A stretch of 64,000 bases of DNA. It comes from Bordetella ansorpii. Its GTDB lineage: Bacteria > Pseudomonadota > Gammaproteobacteria > Burkholderiales > Burkholderiaceae_B. Both the position numbers and the translations under genes were made by a program. Under the pieces are notes generated by a model. It did no database searches. It worked only from the letters and a program-made list of their open reading frames with translations, and was not told the DNA's origin. This document shows, piece by piece, positions 8,721 to 17,533 of this stretch. The stretch spans positions 496,001-560,000 of the forward strand of contig NZ_FKIF01000007.1 of NCBI RefSeq assembly GCF_900078705.1, in the 5' to 3' direction. Each line of letters opens with the position of its first letter. Within the stretch, counting starts at the first letter, position 1.

Positions 8721-9524
8721 TCAGCGCTGGACGGTGTTGGCGCTGGCAAGCTCGAGAAACAGCGCGACGTGGATCGGCGGCAGCCCTTCCAGCGTTCCCC
8801 CGATGGGCGACGGACGCTGGGTCTGGGCGATCAGCGTCTGCGCCGCGTTGGCGGACAGGGGCTCGCCCGGCTGCAGGTAGGCCGTCTTCGCCTCGCGATC
8901 CGTCAATCCTTCAGGGATCGACGGCGTGTAAGGCCAGAAGTAGATGGGCGTATTGGGCTCGATGCGCCAGCTCTCGGCCAGCGAGCCCGCATCCACCACG
9001 TCATAGCCGACCGCCTGGATGAAGCGCGCGACGGCCTGCTTGGCGACCGCATCGTCACCCGCGACAGGCAGCGTCGTCCGTTCGGCATGGCCCTGCGGCC
9101 GGGCGTTGTACTGCATGTGGTGCCAGCCCAGGTTATGCATTCCCTTGACCACCTTCGCGCCCCGGAGATGGCGCTGCACCAGTTCGCTGGACGTCAGTTC
9201 GCCCGCATCGAGATCCGCGCGGCGGAAGTTGCCGATGCCGGGGTAGTAGTTCGTCTGGTCCAGCACCACCTTGCCGACCAGCTTGTCGGCGGGCAAGCTC
9301 TCGTACGCCGCCAGGGGGATGGCCAGCGACACGATGTCGCCCGCCGCGATCGCTTCCTCGACCAGACCCGCGCGGCCCAACGGCCCCAGTTCCTCGATCA
9401 ACCCCGCGAGCGACTCGGGGCCGCGCGAGTTGCTGATCACGACCCGGTAGCCGGCCGCGACGGCCAGGTGTGCGACGGCTTTGCCGACGAGGCCCGCGCC
9501 GATGATTCCGATGGTTTGCGTCAT
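8721..9524 (-). CDS. NADP oxidoreductase, F420-dependent-reductase-like
   Basis: 267 residues starting with a Rossmann motif GIIGAGLVGKAVA and continuing with ISNSRGPES, the phosphate-binding loop expected for NADP(H). The fold is that of NADP/coenzyme F420 oxidoreductase-like proteins, often annotated as NAD(P)-binding proteins in organisms that lack F420. The motif NLGWHHMQYNARPQG in the middle is distinctive, and the C-terminal part is predicted helical. It lies about 76 bp downstream of a second member of the same superfamily at 9601-10302, and both are divergent from a LysR gene. Substrate unknown. Confidence 0.78.
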   Translation of the reverse strand: MTQTIGIIGAGLVGKAVAHLAVAAGYRVVISNSRGPESLAGLIEELGPLGRAGLVEEAIAAGDIVSLAIPLAAYESLPADKLVGKVVLDQTNYYPGIGNFRRADLDAGELTSSELVQRHLRGAKVVKGMHNLGWHHMQYNARPQGHAERTTLPVAGDDAVAKQAVARFIQAVGYDVVDAGSLAESWRIEPNTPIYFWPYTPSIPEGLTDREAKTAYLQPGEPLSANAAQTLIAQTQRPSPIGGTLEGLPPIHVALFLELASANTVQR

Positions 9525-9600
9525 CTTGGCTATCCTTTTGTAGAAATGCGGCGGGAATCCCGCCTATGCAATGCAACGTGCGTGCGGCGTACGCCGCCGA

Positions 9601-10302
9601 TCAAGCGATCCGTTCGCGAATGACGGGACCAGGGTTCGCCTCGAGGATCGAAACGCCCAGGCGGATCAGATCCGCATCGCCACGGAATTCGTTGAGCGCG
9701 ACGTGGTGCAGCAGCACGCCCAACTGCTCCAACTGGCGCGCAGCCTCGAGCGGACCGGCATTCACCGGCCTGAAGCCCGCGTCCTCGATCAAGCCCCGCA
9801 CGACCTGCCCGGCTTCGGCATCGTCCGTCGCGTAGAGCACGCTGGGCTTGACCGGAGAGCCGGCCCAGGCCGCGTCCTCGAGCGCCGGGGCGGCCATCAG
9901 GCTGAACGCCTTCACCACCCGCGCGCCGGGCAGGCGCTTCTGCAGGGCTTGCGCGGTCGAGTTGTCGCGCATGAAAGCCCGATCATGAAAATGGACGAAG
10001 TCGGTGGTGACGCCCAGCGGATTCATGGTCTCGATCACCACCTTGCCGTCCAGCGCCTTGTCGACGGCGTTGATCACGGCGTCCGCCCGTGGCCAATAGA
10101 CCGAGAACAACGCCGCCTCGCCGAAGGCGGCCGCCTGTTCGATGGAGCCCAGGCTGGCGCTGCCGCCCAGCTCGGCCAGCAGCGGCGCGAGCTTGCGGTC
10201 CTCGCCGTCCTTGGCCAGCACCAGGCTATGTCCCGCCGTTGCCCAGGCCCGCGCCAGGCGGCTGCCCACGTTTCCAGTATTCAGAATGCCTATCTTCAAC
10301 AC
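9601..10302 (-). CDS. NADP oxidoreductase, F420-dependent-reductase-like
   Basis: 233 residues: N-terminal Rossmann motif GILNTGNVGSRLARAW, followed by strand-helix repeats and a dimerisation region with ARVVKAFSLMAAPALED. It is the shorter paralogue of the downstream neighbour and the first gene after the LysR promoter region, so both probably form one transcript. In non-F420 bacteria such proteins probably use NADP(H) with small carbonyl or flavin substrates; that is family inference. Confidence 0.78.
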   Translation of the reverse strand: MLKIGILNTGNVGSRLARAWATAGHSLVLAKDGEDRKLAPLLAELGGSASLGSIEQAAAFGEAALFSVYWPRADAVINAVDKALDGKVVIETMNPLGVTTDFVHFHDRAFMRDNSTAQALQKRLPGARVVKAFSLMAAPALEDAAWAGSPVKPSVLYATDDAEAGQVVRGLIEDAGFRPVNAGPLEAARQLEQLGVLLHHVALNEFRGDADLIRLGVSILEANPGPVIRERIA

Positions 10303-10455
10303 GTCCTCACAGTTCGATCTTTCGATTTCAAGGTGCCGGCGGCGGGCCTGCCCGGGCCGGGCTTGCGGCGGCTCGGATACCGCCGCCTGGTGGATAGAAC
10401 TGTAGATTTGGCGCCGATATTGATAAATAGACCGGAAAACTACACACTGTTGTCC

Positions 10456-11358
10456 ATGAATACATCAATCGACCTATCCGAGATGCGGGCATTCGTGGCG
10501 GTGGTGACCGATGGCTCGTTCACGACGGCAGCCGAGCGGCTGGGCACCGACAAGGCCCGCGTCAGCCGCATCGTGCGGCGCATGGAGGAAAAACTCAGTG
10601 CCCGGTTGCTTACCCGTTCGACGCGGCGGCTGAGCGTGACCGAAGTCGGGCGCGATTACTTCGAGCGCGCCGTCTGCATCCTGAGCGCCGCGGAAGCGGC
10701 CGAGGCGGCGGTGGCGCACCAGTCCCGGGAGCCCAAGGGACTGCTCAAGGTCACGGCGGGCAGCGAATTCGGCACGATGGTCGTCGACGGATGGATCGCC
10801 GATTTCCTGCGGCTGGCGCCGAAGGTGGCCGTGGAAACGGAGTACACGAACCGTATCGTCGACATCATCCACGAAGGCTTCGACGTCGCGATCCGCGTCG
10901 GCGCGTTGCCGGACTCGGGACTGTCGGCGCGCAAGCTCGGCGAGGTCGGCTATGGGTTGTATGCGGCACCCGGCTACCTGAAGCGTGCGCCGGCATTATC
11001 CGAGACGGGCGACCTGAAGCACCACGATCTCATCATGAAGACGCTGCGTGGGCGGTCCAGCTGGGCGCTGGTGAATGGACCGGATACGCACACCATCGAG
11101 GCCGCGCCGCGCGCGGCGGTCAACAGCACGATCTCCGCGAAGAACCTGGCCCTGGCAGCCGTGGGCGTGGCGCAGTTGCCCAGGTTCATCGCGCGGCCGT
11201 ATGTGGCGCGGGGATCATTGCTTGGCGTGCTGCCCGGATGGGCGGAAGCGCCGGCCCCGGTGCATGCGGTGTTCCCGTCCAGCCGGTATATGGATCCGAA
11301 GGTACGGGGGTTCGTGGATCACTGCGTGGAAACGTTCGCGGGCAGCGCGGAACGCTAG
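10456..11358 (+). CDS. LysR-family transcriptional regulator
   Basis: 300 residues, winged helix-turn-helix at residues about 5-65 (MRAFVAVVTDGSFTTAAERL, then LLTRSTRRLSVTE), followed by a standard effector-binding domain. The same frame is open from 9571, but that upstream part is antisense to the oxidoreductase gene; the ATG at 10456 matches the family start. It is divergent from the two Rossmann oxidoreductase genes with a 153-bp intergenic region, so it most likely controls them and perhaps the SDR further on. Inducer unknown. Confidence 0.9.
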   Translation: MNTSIDLSEMRAFVAVVTDGSFTTAAERLGTDKARVSRIVRRMEEKLSARLLTRSTRRLSVTEVGRDYFERAVCILSAAEAAEAAVAHQSREPKGLLKVTAGSEFGTMVVDGWIADFLRLAPKVAVETEYTNRIVDIIHEGFDVAIRVGALPDSGLSARKLGEVGYGLYAAPGYLKRAPALSETGDLKHHDLIMKTLRGRSSWALVNGPDTHTIEAAPRAAVNSTISAKNLALAAVGVAQLPRFIARPYVARGSLLGVLPGWAEAPAPVHAVFPSSRYMDPKVRGFVDHCVETFAGSAER

Positions 11359-11476
11359 CGCCAACCCTGTCGGCGCACCGGCCGGATCGCTGCTGACCAG
11401 TAGCGCGAACGCGTTCCACGCCAGCGCGTCGAACGGCCTTGCCCGTCGGCCGGCCAGCAGGGCTGCATCGTGCGGC

Positions 11477-12940
11477 CTACTTGTGGATCAGCACCGTCTT
11501 GGGGTTGGTGAACAGCTCGCGCCCCTCGCGGCCGTGCTCCGTGCCCAGCCCGGACTGCTTGACCCCGCCGAACGGAATGTCCACCCCCTGCGTGTGGATC
11601 TCATTGACCCAGACCATGCCGGCCTCGATACGGTTGGCCACGGCGACCGCCGCCTTCGTGTCGCGTCCCCAGACCGAGCCGCCCAGGCCGTAGATCGACG
11701 CGTTCGCGCGGTCCACCGCCTCGTCCACGTCGTCGTAGACCAGGATCGGCAGGATCGGGCCGAACTGCTCTTCCTGCACGATCTTGCTGTCCTCGGGCGG
11801 GTTGTCGACCACGGTGATCGGGAAGAAGTAGCCGGGCTGGCGTTCGTCGATCTCGCCGCCCAGCACGATCTTCTGGCCGTTGGCCTTGATGTCGTCCAGG
11901 AACGTCCTGAGCTTGTCGAACTGCATCCGGTTCTGGACCGGCCCCATCCCCACGTCGGGATCCAGGCCGTCGCCCACCTTGATCGTCTTCGCATAGTCGA
12001 CGAACGCCTGCACGAACGGCGCATGGACCGAGCGGTGGACGTACAGCCGCTTGATGCCCACGCACCATTGGCCCTGGTGTCCGAACGCGCCCCAGAACAG
12101 TTGCGGAACGATCGCCTTGTAGTCGGCATCGGGCAGCACGATGGCCGCGTCGTTGCCGCCCAGCTCCAGCGTCACGCGCTTGACCGTGCCGGCCGCCGCG
12201 CGCAGCACGTGCTTGCCGGTCTCGGTCGATCCCGTGAAGCTGATCTTGGCGATGTCCGGATGGTTCGTCAGCTGCGGCCCGAGGGCATCGCCGCCCGTCA
12301 CGACCGACAGCACGCCGGGCGGAAGCACGCGTTGCGCGATCTCGCCATAGCGCAGCGCGGTCAACGGCGTGAAGGGCGTGGGCTTGAGCACGAAGGTATT
12401 GCCGGCGATCAGCGCGGGCGCGATCTTCCACAGCGACAGCAGCACCGGGAAATTCCACGGGGTGATGCCGCCCACGACCCCCAGGGGCACGTGGTGCAGT
12501 TCGACGACATGGGAATCGGTTTCCTCGACGATCTCGACCGGGAGTCGGCGCGCGGCGATCTGGCGGATATACGAGATCGCCTGGTCCACTTCCGGCGCGG
12601 CCATCGTCAGCAGCGGCTTGCCCTGCTCCAGCGTCAGCAGGCGAACCAGGTCGTCACGATGTTCCTGCAGCGCGTCGGCATACCGGTTCAGGTAGCCCTG
12701 GCGCTCGTCGTAGCTGAGCGCGGACCAGCTCTTGAACGCGGTATTGGCCGCGGCGATGGCCTGGTCCATCTGCTCGGCCGTGGCCGACGGGGCCTGGGCG
12801 AGCACCTTGCCGGTGGCCGGATTGATGACGTCGAAGCGGTCTTGCGCCTGGACCAGCCCGCCTGCGATGCTCAGGTGGAACGGGCCGGTGAAGAAACCGG
12901 TGGCAACGGCCACCTTGTCGACTGCGGTCTTGGCATTCAT
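11477..12940 (-). CDS. aldehyde dehydrogenase
   Basis: 487 residues, full length for the ALDH superfamily. Visible active-site motifs: TPWNFP (oxyanion Asn), FTGSTETGK (NAD-binding), TLELGGND (general-base Glu) and GQWCVG (nucleophilic Cys), with EEQFGPILPI near the C-terminal region. The enzyme oxidises an aldehyde to the acid with NAD(P)+. The closest subgroups by motif are broad-range betaine/phenylacetaldehyde-type dehydrogenases; the true substrate is not predictable. It lies 238 bp downstream of the DJ-1-like gene on the same strand. Since that gene carries a NemR-like operator, a role in clearing reactive aldehydes is plausible. Confidence 0.92.
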   Translation of the reverse strand: MNAKTAVDKVAVATGFFTGPFHLSIAGGLVQAQDRFDVINPATGKVLAQAPSATAEQMDQAIAAANTAFKSWSALSYDERQGYLNRYADALQEHRDDLVRLLTLEQGKPLLTMAAPEVDQAISYIRQIAARRLPVEIVEETDSHVVELHHVPLGVVGGITPWNFPVLLSLWKIAPALIAGNTFVLKPTPFTPLTALRYGEIAQRVLPPGVLSVVTGGDALGPQLTNHPDIAKISFTGSTETGKHVLRAAAGTVKRVTLELGGNDAAIVLPDADYKAIVPQLFWGAFGHQGQWCVGIKRLYVHRSVHAPFVQAFVDYAKTIKVGDGLDPDVGMGPVQNRMQFDKLRTFLDDIKANGQKIVLGGEIDERQPGYFFPITVVDNPPEDSKIVQEEQFGPILPILVYDDVDEAVDRANASIYGLGGSVWGRDTKAAVAVANRIEAGMVWVNEIHTQGVDIPFGGVKQSGLGTEHGREGRELFTNPKTVLIHK

Positions 12941-13178
12941 TACTATGGCTCCTGTTGTAACTCGGGCGCACGGTGGGTCGGAAAATCCTTGCCGTTCGTC
13001 CGAGGGGTCGAGGCCGCGGCATGCGGCCCCTGCTCAGCGAGCCGTCACCGTTGGCGCGGTCGGCGGCTCGCACTTCCTTGCGGCGCTGTCCGCCGCCACC
13101 AGGCGCGCCGCGCGCGGCCGGCGGCAGTCGAACAGCGGACTGTCGCTATCTGCTGGTGAACCCGCCTTGCAGCGGCCG

Positions 13179-13868
13179 TCACGCAATGGACTGCAAGACG
13201 TCGACCAGGCGCCGCGCCGCGGCCGCGGACGATGCCGGGTTCTGGCCGGTGATCAGCAGGCCGTCCTGCACGACGTACGAACCCCAGTCCGGACCGCTCG
13301 AATACACGCCGCCCAGCGCTTTCAGTTCGTCCTCCACCAGGAACGGCACCACCTCGGTCAGGCCCACGCCGGCTTCCTCGGTATTGGTGAAGCCCGTCAC
13401 TTTCCGGCCTTCGACCAGCGGCCGACCCTGCGGGGTCTGGACGTGGCGCAGCACGCCCGGCGCATGGCACACCAGGGCGACCGGCTTTTCGGCGGCGGAG
13501 AACGCGGCGATCAGCGCGATCGAATACGTGTCTTCCGCCAGGTCCCACAGCGGGCCGTGGCCGCCGGGGTAGAACACCGTGTCGAAGCCGGCCTGGTTCA
13601 CGCTGTCCAGCCGCACCGTCGCGGCCAGTTGCGCGGTGGCCTCGGCGTCGGCCTGGAAGCGGCGCGTGTCGTCGGTCTGGAATGCCGGCTCGTTGCTCTT
13701 GGGGTCCAACGGCGGCTGGCCGCCGTTCGGCGAGGCCAGCGTGATCGCATAGCCCGCTTCCTTGAAGACGTAGTACGGCGCGGCCAGCTCCTCCAGCCAG
13801 AAACCGGTCTTGCGGCCGGTGTCGCCGAGTTGGTCGTGCGAGGTCAGGACGATGAGGACTTTCTTCAT
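13179..13868 (-). CDS. DJ-1/PfpI family protein (type 1 glutamine amidotransferase-like, possible glyoxalase III/deglycase)
   Basis: 229 residues. The DJ-1/PfpI fold is shown by PGGHGPLWDL (residues about 101-110) and the nucleophile elbow ALVCHAPGVL with Cys134-His135; an acidic pair (WLEEL, Glu26/27) occupies the place of the catalytic Glu. This combination is typical of the Hsp31-like branch, whose members convert methylglyoxal to lactate or act as chaperones. The start at 13868 was chosen because AAGGAG precedes it; the upstream frame start at 13892 lacks support. The operator at 13899-13913 lies directly upstream and is identical to the one before the NemR-like gene, so this is the likely main target of that regulator. 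Confidence 0.85.
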   Translation of the reverse strand: MKKVLIVLTSHDQLGDTGRKTGFWLEELAAPYYVFKEAGYAITLASPNGGQPPLDPKSNEPAFQTDDTRRFQADAEATAQLAATVRLDSVNQAGFDTVFYPGGHGPLWDLAEDTYSIALIAAFSAAEKPVALVCHAPGVLRHVQTPQGRPLVEGRKVTGFTNTEEAGVGLTEVVPFLVEDELKALGGVYSSGPDWGSYVVQDGLLITGQNPASSAAAARRLVDVLQSIA

Positions 13869-13898
13869 GGCATTGCTCCTTGTCGATTTCAATCAAAT

Positions 13899-13913
13899 TA
13901 GACCGGTCGTCTA
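13899..13913. promoter_or_regulatory. NemR-like operator copy 1 (TAGACCGGTCGTCTA)
   Basis: The 15-mer TAGACCGGTCGTCTA stands 31 bp upstream of the DJ-1-like start and occurs again, identical, at 14600-14614 before the TetR gene. It contains TAGAC and GTCTA arms, as in the TAGACC/GGTCTA sites of NemR-type repressors. Two exact copies flanking the same regulator make this a strong operator candidate. Confidence 0.75.
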
Positions 13914-13969
13914 GTAGGTGGGTATAAAAAAACACTTCCAGGGAAGTGCCGGGGCCGCGCCCGCTTCCG

Positions 13970-14578
13970 TCAGGAAGGCGAACGCAGGTTGATACGCGTG
14001 GCTGCCATGGCGGCCTCGAAAGGCTGCGGACTGCGCACGATCTTCACCATGATGCTGGCGCCCAGCCACAGCTGGTAGAGGCTTTGGGCGACTTCCCGAG
14101 GCGTGCCCCGCACGGGGACGAGCGAACCTTCCTCGACGCCCGCCTCGATGGCACGCGCCAGCCGGTCGATGATGCCGCCTGTGCCACGCCTGAGCGCCAG
14201 GCGCATGGGTTCGGACAGATCCGCCACCTCGGCCCCCAGCTTGACCGCCAGGCACTTGCCCTGGCAGTCGTACAGCAGTTGGGTGTCCTGCCAGTTCGTC
14301 CAGTACTTCATCAGGCGCTGGGCCATGGTCAGCCCCGGCTCGCTCAGCGTGGCGTCGAGCTCGGCCAGGTAATCATCGAAGTAGCTTTCGAGCAGGGCCT
14401 CGCCAAAGGCGTCCTTCGAACCGAAGTAGTGATAGAACGAGCCCTTGGGCACGCTGGCGGCGGTCAGGACCTCGTTGATACCAACCGCCGAAAAGCCCTT
14501 GCCCGCCATGATGCGCTGGCCATGCGCGAGGATGTTCTGGCGCACGGGGCTGGATTCATGGGTGGGTGCCGTATTCAT
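13970..14578 (-). CDS. TetR-family regulator, NemR-like
   Basis: 202 residues. The TetR helix-turn-helix covers residues about 12-60, including VPKGSFYHYFGSKDAFGEAL. The C-terminal part contains GKCLAVKLGAEVADLSEPMR, which from memory matches the E. coli NemR segment around its sensor Cys106; here the equivalent is Cys109, with another at Cys105. NemR's second cysteine (Cys116) is replaced by Ala. NemR derepresses nemA and gloA on reaction with electrophiles and hypochlorite. The identical operators upstream of this gene and of the DJ-1-like gene suggest autoregulation plus control of aldehyde detoxification. Confidence 0.88.
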   Translation of the reverse strand: MNTAPTHESSPVRQNILAHGQRIMAGKGFSAVGINEVLTAASVPKGSFYHYFGSKDAFGEALLESYFDDYLAELDATLSEPGLTMAQRLMKYWTNWQDTQLLYDCQGKCLAVKLGAEVADLSEPMRLALRRGTGGIIDRLARAIEAGVEEGSLVPVRGTPREVAQSLYQLWLGASIMVKIVRSPQPFEAAMAATRINLRSPS

Positions 14579-14599
14579 GGACCGTACTCTAGCACTGAT

Positions 14600-14614
14600 T
14601 AGACCGGTCGTCTA
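14600..14614. promoter_or_regulatory. NemR-like operator copy 2 (TAGACCGGTCGTCTA)
   Basis: Exact duplicate of the site at 13899-13913, placed 22 bp upstream of the TetR start codon, where bound repressor would block its own promoter. The GST gene begins 142 bp away on the other strand and could be affected as well. Confidence 0.75.
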
Positions 14615-14755
14615 CAAGCATTCCGCCGATCGTGCACCGGACGAGCCAATGCGATCCCGTGCCCCATTGATAGAATTTGCATGGTGCCTGGACATCGATC
14701 CCGCCACCGAGCGCCGATGCCGCGGCGCGGCCACGCTCGACGTTCAAGCGACATC

Positions 14756-15376
14756 ATGCTGAGAATTCTCGGAAAGACCTCTTCCATCAACGTCCGCAAA
14801 GTGCTGTGGGCCTGCGCCGAACTCGACCTGCCCTTCCAGCAGGAAGACTGGGGCAGCGGATTCCGCGACCTGAACACCGACGCGTTCAAGACGCTCAATC
14901 CCAACGCCATGGTGCCAGTGCTGGTCGACGCGGATTTCGTGCTTTGGGAATCGAACAGCATCCTGCGCTACCTGGCCAACCGCTACGGCGATGGCGGGCT
15001 CTATCCATCGCAGGCCGAGGCCCGCGCTCGCGTGGATCAATGGCTGGACTGGCAGGCCTCGGACCTGAACCGGGCATGGAGCTATGCGTTCATGTCCCTG
15101 GTCCGTGGGTCCGCCGAGCATCGCGATCCCGCGCTGGTCCAGGCCTCACTGGAGGGCTGGACGCGGTTCATGACGGTACTCGATGGCCGGCTGATGGAAA
15201 CCGGGGCATACGTGGCGGGAGATCACTTCAGCCTGGCCGATATTGCCATTGGCCTGTCGGTGCATCGATGGTTCGGGACGCCGTTCGAGCATCCGAGGTT
15301 GGATGCCGTGCGGGAGTACTACGCGCGGCTCGTTCAACGGCCTGGGTTATCCAGATATTCCGCGGGCGTTCCCTGA
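14756..15376 (+). CDS. glutathione S-transferase
   Basis: 206 residues: an N-terminal thioredoxin-like domain ([20 protein letters not shown], with [19 protein letters not shown] carrying the cis-Pro and the Glu-Ser glutathione gamma-glutamyl contact) and an all-helical C-terminal domain with the N-capping motif FSLADIAIG. The Ser/Asn near residues 9-13 may activate glutathione, as in the beta/theta-like bacterial GSTs. ATG 14756 gives the normal N-terminus; upstream codons in frame are unlikely. Neighbours (NemR-like TetR, DJ-1, ALDH) fit a detoxification cluster. Confidence 0.9.
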   Translation: MLRILGKTSSINVRKVLWACAELDLPFQQEDWGSGFRDLNTDAFKTLNPNAMVPVLVDADFVLWESNSILRYLANRYGDGGLYPSQAEARARVDQWLDWQASDLNRAWSYAFMSLVRGSAEHRDPALVQASLEGWTRFMTVLDGRLMETGAYVAGDHFSLADIAIGLSVHRWFGTPFEHPRLDAVREYYARLVQRPGLSRYSAGVP

Positions 15377-15429
15377 AGCTGCCTGCGGCCACCCTCCTGC
15401 CCTGCGGAAGACGCTGGAGGCATCCGCGC

Positions 15430-16005
15430 TCACTTCGGCAGGAGCCCGCTGTCCTGGTAGCTCTCGATCAGGGCATCGAAAAGCTTGATGTCGGATCTGC
15501 CACGCGCCATCAACTGTGCACCGCCGACCGCGGCGAATATGGCCCGTGCCCGCTTCTTCGCATCCTTGGCACCGACGGCCCGCGCCGCCACCAGCATCTT
15601 GCCCAGCCACGCGATATTGACGTCGGCAAAGGCTTGCACCTCCGTCTTCACGGCGTCGGGCAGATCGTCGGACTCGGCAGCCATGAAGCTGCACAGGCAG
15701 ATACGATTGCCGTTCGCGAGCGATCTGCGAAACGTCTCCGGATATCGACGCAAGGACTGGATCGGGTCTTGCGTTTCGGCTGACAGGGCTTCCAGTGCCG
15801 CGGCCGAATCCTCCCAATAGCGCCTGGCAACCGCGGCGGCAAGGTCCGCCTTGCTCGGGAAGTGGTGGTAGAGGCTTGCCGCCTTGATGCCCACCTCTTC
15901 CGCAAGGCTACGGACATTCAATCCGCTGTAGCCGTGCGCCTGCGCGATCCTGGTCGCGGCAGCCAGGATCCTGTCGCTGGAACTCGTACTTTCCTTGCTG
16001 TTCAC
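15430..16005 (-). CDS. TetR/AcrR-family regulator
   Basis: 191 residues. The helix-turn-helix occupies residues about 10-57, with GLNVRSLAEEVGIKAASLYHHFPSK split over recognition and connecting helices. The C-terminal ligand domain carries LCSFMAAESDDLPDAVKTEV with a Cys pair-like ICLC just before, a pattern found in TetR_C regulators linked to electrophile or quinone sensing. It diverges from the amidase gene, with a palindromic site between them, so the amidase is the probable target. Confidence 0.88.
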   Translation of the reverse strand: MNSKESTSSSDRILAAATRIAQAHGYSGLNVRSLAEEVGIKAASLYHHFPSKADLAAAVARRYWEDSAAALEALSAETQDPIQSLRRYPETFRRSLANGNRICLCSFMAAESDDLPDAVKTEVQAFADVNIAWLGKMLVAARAVGAKDAKKRARAIFAAVGGAQLMARGRSDIKLFDALIESYQDSGLLPK

Positions 16006-16056
16006 GCATCCGCTCTCGAAAGGGGTTGACGAGCCGAAGTATAGCGCCTATCTTGC

Positions 16057-16077
16057 AACCTAACTAACGTTAGGTAG
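16057..16077. promoter_or_regulatory. TetR operator candidate centred on CTAACGTTAG
   Basis: A perfect 10-bp palindrome CTAACGTTAG at 16064-16073 lies within AACCTAACTAACGTTAGGT. It sits 59 bp upstream of the TetR start and 53 bp upstream of the amidase start. A minus-strand TATACT (16043-16038) could be the regulator's -10 element, which places the palindrome around the -35 region. Inferred from position and symmetry only. Confidence 0.55.
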
Positions 16078-16126
16078 TTTATCAATCCGGCCGCTGCCTG
16101 CCACTGGCCGACCCTTCGAGAGCCCC

Positions 16127-17533
16127 ATGAGCAACGAACTTTTCTACCACGACGCCACCAAGCTGGCCGAACTCATCCGCACCAAGGAAGTCTCCCCGGT
16201 CGAGGTCGTTCAAGCGCACCTCGATCGCATAGCGGCCGTGAATCCGCAAATCAACGCGATCGTCACCTTGGCCGACGACGCGCTCGACGCCGCCAAGGCG
16301 GCCGAAGCCTCGGTCCTGGCGGGTGAGGAACTCGGCCCGCTGCATGGCGTCCCCTTCACCGTGAAGGACTCGATCGACACTGCTGGCGTCCTGACGCAAC
16401 GGGGCTCGCCGATCTTCAAGGGACGCCGCCCTGACACCGACGCCACCAGCGTCGCCCGCATGAAGCAGGCGGGCGGGATCCTGCTCGCGAAGACCAATCT
16501 TCCCGAGTTCTCGTACTGGATCGAAAGCGACAACCTCTTGACTGGCGCGACGAACAATCCCTGGGATGTCACCCGCACGCCGGGCGGATCGAGCGGCGGC
16601 GAGTCCGCCGCCATCGCCGCTGGCATGTCACCCATCGGCCTGGGCACCGACCTGGCCATTTCCGTGCGGGGTCCGGCCGCCCAGACGGGCATCACCTCGA
16701 TCAAGGCTACGCATGGGCGCGTGCCCATGACGGGCATCTGGCCGAGAGCCCCGCGCCGTTTCTGGCACGTCGGACCGATGGCTCGCTCGGTCCGTGACAT
16801 CGCCCTCGCTTTCGCGCAGCTTGCCGGCCCTGACGGCAAGGATGCCTTCGCGAGCAGCACCACGTCCTTCGACGCGGGTATCGGCCGCCAGCCTTTTCGC
16901 CCGCTGCGCGTGGGCTGGATGGTCGGCCCCGGCTATGGGCCCGTCGATCCGGAAGTGCAGGCGACCGTGCGAGCAGCGGCCGACGCACTGCAGCATATCG
17001 GCATCCATGTCGAGCAGGTCGGCATCCCGGCTCTGGAGCGCGATTTCGCGCTCGATGTCTTCAACAAGCTGCACGTCATGGAGATGAAGCCCGCCTTCGC
17101 CGAGACAACCGGCGGCCATGAAGACCTGATGTTCAAGATGTCCAGCACGATGCTGTCGCTTCCGGATACGTCGATGAAGGACTACATCGAGGCCGAGCAG
17201 GCGGCCGAGCGTATCCGCGACGGCTATGCCGATTATTTCAGCCGCTACGATGCGCTCATCACCCACGTCCTCCCCATTCCTGCCCACAAGCATGGGGTCG
17301 AGACGTTCATCATCGATGGCCAGACCGTGGACGCCACCTATCTCCAAGGAGCGACGGTGCCGCTCAACGTCGCGGGATTGCCGGGCGTCGCGATGCGATT
17401 CGGCACCAGCAAGGAAGGGCTTCCCATCAACGTCCAGATCGTCGGCAAGTGGCAGGCGGAGTCCACCATTCTTCACCTCGCCTCGCTGCTGGAAAGCGTC
17501 AGCGAAGTCCGTGATCTTCATCCGCGTCTTTAA
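16127..17533 (+). CDS. amidase-signature family amidase
   Basis: 468 residues. The Ser-cisSer-Lys triad can be placed: Lys80 in PFTVKDSID, cis-Ser155 in TPGGSSGGES and nucleophile Ser179 in DLAISVRGPAA, with the family's usual 24-residue spacing between the serines. The canonical GGS before the nucleophile is AIS here, so the oxyanion environment may differ from GatA-type enzymes. The protein hydrolyses amide bonds of an unknown small substrate. Its stop codon overlaps the stop of the convergent MetF-like gene by 4 bp. A TetR gene and palindrome lie upstream. Confidence 0.9.
   Translation: MSNELFYHDATKLAELIRTKEVSPVEVVQAHLDRIAAVNPQINAIVTLADDALDAAKAAEASVLAGEELGPLHGVPFTVKDSIDTAGVLTQRGSPIFKGRRPDTDATSVARMKQAGGILLAKTNLPEFSYWIESDNLLTGATNNPWDVTRTPGGSSGGESAAIAAGMSPIGLGTDLAISVRGPAAQTGITSIKATHGRVPMTGIWPRAPRRFWHVGPMARSVRDIALAFAQLAGPDGKDAFASSTTSFDAGIGRQPFRPLRVGWMVGPGYGPVDPEVQATVRAAADALQHIGIHVEQVGIPALERDFALDVFNKLHVMEMKPAFAETTGGHEDLMFKMSSTMLSLPDTSMKDYIEAEQAAERIRDGYADYFSRYDALITHVLPIPAHKHGVETFIIDGQTVDATYLQGATVPLNVAGLPGVAMRFGTSKEGLPINVQIVGKWQAESTILHLASLLESVSEVRDLHPRL

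Noticed and set aside
12973-13572. Plus-strand frames over the DJ-1-like gene and its flank
   Set aside because: Antisense; no domain, and the minus-strand gene has a ribosome site and operator.
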